Source: Spartobacteria bacterium
GTDB taxonomy: Bacteria > Verrucomicrobiota > Verrucomicrobiia > Chthoniobacterales > UBA10450
Assembly (NCBI GenBank): GCA_003169695.1
Contig: PNAS01000011.1
Location: 1 to 33,665 of the forward strand
DNA length: 33,665 bases
Reading direction: 5' to 3'
The notes below the pieces were generated by a model. That model was given only the letters and a program-made list of their open reading frames with translations. It was not told the origin of the DNA and made no database searches. This document shows, in pieces, positions 31,190-33,665 of this stretch. The position numbers and the translations under genes were made by a program. Position 1 is the stretch's first letter; each line of letters opens with the position of its first letter.

Positions 31190-31594
31190 ATGTTCGTTCG
31201 ATTCGTTTGCTGCCTCGCACTCCTCGGATTCGCCAGCCTCGCTGCGGCGAAGGAAGCAACACCCGCGGCCTCCAGCACGCCGGTTGAGTTCGATTCCTTT
31301 ATCGTTGTCCTGCTTGTTCGTCCGCCGAATGCGCCCGACATCGCAAAAGCCGAGCTCGATCAACTACAGGAGAAACATATCTCCAATATCCGCCGGCTGG
31401 CGGACGAGGGGAAAATGCTGAAGGCTGGTCCGTTCGAAGATTATTCCGGCCGCAACGTCCGCGGCATGTTCATCCTCAAGACCGACTCACTCGACCAGGC
31501 TCGTGAGTGGGTCGCGACGGACCCCTTGGTCAAAATCGGGCGACTCGTGCCCGAATATCTGAAATGGTATGTCGTCAAGGGGAGTCTAAAGTAA
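31190..31594 (+). CDS. Secreted YciI-like protein
   Basis: ATG 31190 begins MFVRFVCCLALLGFASLAAA, a signal peptide; the frame extends upstream to 30926 but that part overlaps the remnant on the other strand. The mature 110 residues have the YciI (ferredoxin-like dimer) pattern: FDSFIVVLLVRPPNAP, LQEKHISNIRRLADEGKMLK, AGPFEDYSGRNVRGMFILKT, and AREWVATDPLVKIGRLVPEY. The H in EKHISNI and the D in TDPLV are the conserved positions linked to catalysis in YciI. A secreted form is unusual for a mostly cytoplasmic family but occurs in this phylum. No Shine-Dalgarno is visible. Confidence 0.85.
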   Translation: MFVRFVCCLALLGFASLAAAKEATPAASSTPVEFDSFIVVLLVRPPNAPDIAKAELDQLQEKHISNIRRLADEGKMLKAGPFEDYSGRNVRGMFILKTDSLDQAREWVATDPLVKIGRLVPEYLKWYVVKGSLK

Positions 31595-31757
31595 CGCCTG
31601 GTCGTCGATCTACGCTTCAGTCTGCCTTTTTTTGGCTTGTGCAAATAAGGGCAGAACAAGTTCGCGATGGCAGAGGCGCGATCGCCAGCGCGCGAGCCGC
31701 GGGCGCTCCCAAGAAAATTTTGCTGGCGCTCGCGCCGTTTCGGCTGAGAATTCTCTC

Positions 31758-32243
31758 ATGGCCAAACGCGCACTTTCTGCCGTTGCTGGATTTCTCGGTC
31801 TTTGTCTTTCCTTGTCCGCGCAGCAGACACAGAGCCCGGAGCAACTCCTATTCGATGGCAGCACGCTGAATCGTCCTCTTCTTCGGCTTCCGTCGCTCGA
31901 CCTCGCGGATCGGCAACTTTTCTCGCTCTCGACTACGTTCGGCTTGATGCAACCGGCGGTGGATTTTCTTCCGCCTTTCAGCCCGGCGGAGCCGGAGAGC
32001 TTCGCTTTTCCGACGACGCCCAGCCGGACGAATTCACGCGACAACGTCGCGGAGATAAAGTCCCAGGATCGTATCTATACCGGCGGAGAAATGGGCGTTC
32101 TTTACGGAAAGTCCAGCGGCAAGTACGGCCGCGAGTTTGAGCAGGGGTATTTCATCGGTGAAATCGGAAATGATATGTTTCACATCACCGTGGGTACGGC
32201 TTACGAGAGATCGAGTGGACGCGTTCCGCGGTGGGGCCGTTAG
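31758..32243 (+). CDS. Secreted protein (161 aa), unknown function
   Basis: ATG 31758 starts MAKRALSAVAGFLGLCLSLS, a signal peptide cleaved near AQQ. The mature part is Pro/Ser/Leu-rich (LLFDGSTLNRPLLRLPSLDL; DFLPPFSPAEPESFAFPTTP), then SQDRIYTGGEMGVLYGKSSG and REFEQGYFIGEIGNDMFHIT. The second half with glycine-rich beta strands (GGEMGVLYGKSSGKYGRE) has the look of a short outer-membrane or surface segment. I do not recognise a family. The convergent NTF2-fold gene begins 21 bases after its stop. Confidence 0.6.
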   Translation: MAKRALSAVAGFLGLCLSLSAQQTQSPEQLLFDGSTLNRPLLRLPSLDLADRQLFSLSTTFGLMQPAVDFLPPFSPAEPESFAFPTTPSRTNSRDNVAEIKSQDRIYTGGEMGVLYGKSSGKYGREFEQGYFIGEIGNDMFHITVGTAYERSSGRVPRWGR

Positions 32244-32264
32244 CGCCGCTCCGCGCTCTTCCGG

Positions 32265-32738
32265 CTACGGCGCCGGTGTTGGCGTGGGTGCCTTCGGCAT
32301 CGCCGTGGCCTGCCAGCCAACGGCCTGCCATTTGCCGTTCCGTTTCAGGAGCGTTCCGGTGTTGAGATAATTGGCGACCGTTTTCGCGCCGGCCTTGTCA
32401 ATCGTCGCCACCAGACGAAAGGCGACGATGGCGGTGTCGCCGTATTGCTGGATGCGAATGTCTTCCGCGGTGTAAACCGTGGTTTCGTCACCCGGCTTCG
32501 GAGGCCTCTCCTCGCGCAACTCGCGCAGGATATCGGCTTTGCCTTTGCGGCGGCCCAAGGCCGACGTGTAGATCAAGTCGTCAGCCCAAAAGCGTTCGTG
32601 CATCGCGGCGTCGTTCCGGCCGGCACCAGCCAGGAAATCTTGCAAGAGCTTGGTGAGCTCGGCCGCGTCCGGCGCGGTCTGCCCGCGGAGTCCGCAGGCG
32701 ATGGACAGCAGCAGCATGGCCGAAAGAATTCGCTTCAT
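32265..32738 (-). CDS. Secreted DUF4440/SnoaL-like (NTF2-fold) protein
   Basis: A 157-residue precursor preceded by AAGGAG about eight bases before the ATG. The signal peptide is residues 1-20 (MKRILSAMLLLSIACGLRGQ). The NTF2-like pattern follows: LTKLLQDFLAGAGRNDAAMH, ERFWADDLIYTSALGRRKGK, IRIQQYGDTAIVAFRLVATI and LLKRNGKWQAVGWQATAMPK, with a Pro/Thr tail. It is related to 16368-16808. As with that gene, no reaction can be assigned. Confidence 0.88.
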   Translation of the reverse strand: MKRILSAMLLLSIACGLRGQTAPDAAELTKLLQDFLAGAGRNDAAMHERFWADDLIYTSALGRRKGKADILRELREERPPKPGDETTVYTAEDIRIQQYGDTAIVAFRLVATIDKAGAKTVANYLNTGTLLKRNGKWQAVGWQATAMPKAPTPTPAP

Positions 32739-32904
32739 AGGTTTTACTCCTTCACTGGAATTACATTAAACAGGTAAAAGTTCTATCGTCCGGGGCTCTC
32801 GACTGTCGACTGCGTTTTTCTGCCTCCTTAGTCACTAAAGATGCGGTGGAGTTTGCATCATTCTCCTAGCTAAAGGGATTTGGCGTGCTCAAATCAGCAA
32901 AGCC

Positions 32905-33665
32905 GTGAACCCGCGCAATTTCTTCGCTGAGCTGAAGCGGCGCAATGTCTTCCGCATGGCCGGGTTGTATTTGGTCGGCGCGTGGCTGCTCGTGCAGGTG
33001 GCGGGGACAGTGCTGCCGATGTTCGGCGCGCCCGATTGGCTGCCACGCAGCATTGTGATCCTGCTTGCGCTCGGTTTCCTCCCCGCGCTGATCTTCAGTT
33101 GGGTCTTCGAGCTGACGCCGCAAGGCTTGAAGCGCGATGAGGACGTTGCGCCCGAGCAATCGATCGCACCGCAAACGGCGCGGCGCATGGACCGCATGAT
33201 CATCGCGGTGCTGGTGCTCGCGCTGGCTTATTTCGGTTTCGACAAGTTCGTGCTCGCGCCACGACGCGAAGCTGCGTTGATCGCCACTACTGGGCAGTCG
33301 CATGGGGCTCCGGCGCCCAACGAATCTCCATCGTCAGCCAGCGCCAAATCAATCGCGGTGCTTCCGCTGGTCAACACCAGTGGCGACCCAGGCAATGACT
33401 ATTTCTCCGACGGCCTCTCGGAAGAGTTGATCGCGGTTCTCGCCAAAATTCCCGGTCTTAAGATTATCGGCCGTAACTCATCGTTTCTGTTTAAAGGAAA
33501 GTCCGACGACAGCCGCAGGATTGGCGAGAAGTTAGGAGTGGCGAACCTGCTCGAAGGCAGCGTGCGCAAACAAGGTGAACGCGTCCGCATTGTCGCCGAA
33601 TTGATCAATGCGACCGACGGCCGAGAACTCTGGTCCGATACATACGACCGTGAGTTAAAGGATGT
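32905..33665 (+). CDS. Membrane-anchored TolB-domain protein (5' part; runs off the window)
   Basis: GTG 32905 gives the family start MNPRNFFAELKRRNVFRMAG, followed by two membrane helices (about residues 20-38 and 48-70) and the GLKRDED linker. A third hydrophobic helix is at about 96-112. After a Ser/Pro-rich linker comes a TolB/FlgO-like module: SIAVLPLVNTSGDPGNDYFS, IIGRNSSFLFKGKSDDSRRI, NLLEGSVRKQGERVRIVAEL and LWSDTYDREL at the window end. Such proteins normally continue with TPR repeats. The same module occurs in the cyclase at 12516-14387. No strong Shine-Dalgarno is seen. About 253 residues are visible. Confidence 0.82.
   Translation, partial: MNPRNFFAELKRRNVFRMAGLYLVGAWLLVQVAGTVLPMFGAPDWLPRSIVILLALGFLPALIFSWVFELTPQGLKRDEDVAPEQSIAPQTARRMDRMIIAVLVLALAYFGFDKFVLAPRREAALIATTGQSHGAPAPNESPSSASAKSIAVLPLVNTSGDPGNDYFSDGLSEELIAVLAKIPGLKIIGRNSSFLFKGKSDDSRRIGEKLGVANLLEGSVRKQGERVRIVAELINATDGRELWSDTYDRELKD

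Noticed and set aside
1..33665. tRNA, rRNA, prophage or complete insertion sequence
   Set aside because: Scanning both strands by eye showed no tRNA-like cloverleaf with CCA-side motifs, no rRNA signature, and no transposase, integrase or phage structural gene.

Overview
This 33.7 kb window is bacterial chromosome with short, mostly single-gene or two- to three-gene transcription units on both strands. Nothing in it points to a prophage, plasmid, rRNA operon, tRNA or CRISPR array. Gene families (OPT and POT peptide transporters, several small secreted proteins, DUF2911, a TolB-domain/TPR cyclase, VOC/SRPBCC/DinB stress-type proteins) together with many intergenic palindromes of the TTGTAGGGC...GCCCTACAA and GGTGGATC...GATCCACC types suggest a soil Verrucomicrobiota, probably near Chthoniobacterales/Udaeobacter. 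That assignment is an inference from style and remembered repeat patterns, not from a marker gene.

Layout. 1-1.4 kb: the C-terminal part of an OPT transporter and a tiny basic protein. 1.6-5.8 kb (minus strand): a 56-aa basic protein translationally coupled to a NYN-domain RNase, a secreted HtrA-like protease, a cupin plus DsbA-fold pair, and a basic coiled-coil protein. 6-9 kb: a molybdopterin-oxidoreductase remnant, a calcineurin-like phosphoesterase, a small lipoprotein, a glycosyltransferase-like N-terminal remnant and a YkvA/DUF1232 protein. 9.3-11.5 kb (plus strand): DDAH, a DUF5522 protein and a cobalamin-binding-type solute-binding protein broken by an amber codon. 11.4-15.2 kb (minus strand): two VOC-fold proteins, a TatD remnant, an adenylate/guanylate cyclase with TolB-like and TPR regions, and an HxlR regulator. 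The HxlR gene is divergent from a frameshifted tautomerase. 15.8-18.7 kb: small secreted proteins and an unrecognised 387-aa protein with a coiled-coil tail. 19-22.3 kb: a POT transporter and NAD-type malic enzyme. 22.3-24 kb: a dense patch of palindromic repeats around one small secreted protein. 24-27.6 kb (minus strand): a frameshifted TonB-C protein, a duplicated amidohydrolase tail, the intact amidohydrolase, a peptidase M20 remnant and a DinB protein. 27.9-33.7 kb: signal peptidase I, an SRPBCC/ArsR/VOC operon, several small secreted proteins, a PaiB-like remnant, and the start of a TolB-domain protein.

The clearest unusual property is the density of decayed genes and repeats. I see short N- or C-terminal remnants of about seven families (two of them weak) in the gaps between intact genes, plus three one-base frameshifts and one nonsense codon. 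The lesions could be real pseudogenes or assembly errors and need read-level checking. I did not find a convincing new multi-gene system. The best leads are the three-half-site putative HxlR operator, the two families of palindromic elements, the duplicated amidohydrolase tail, and the orphan 387-aa protein.
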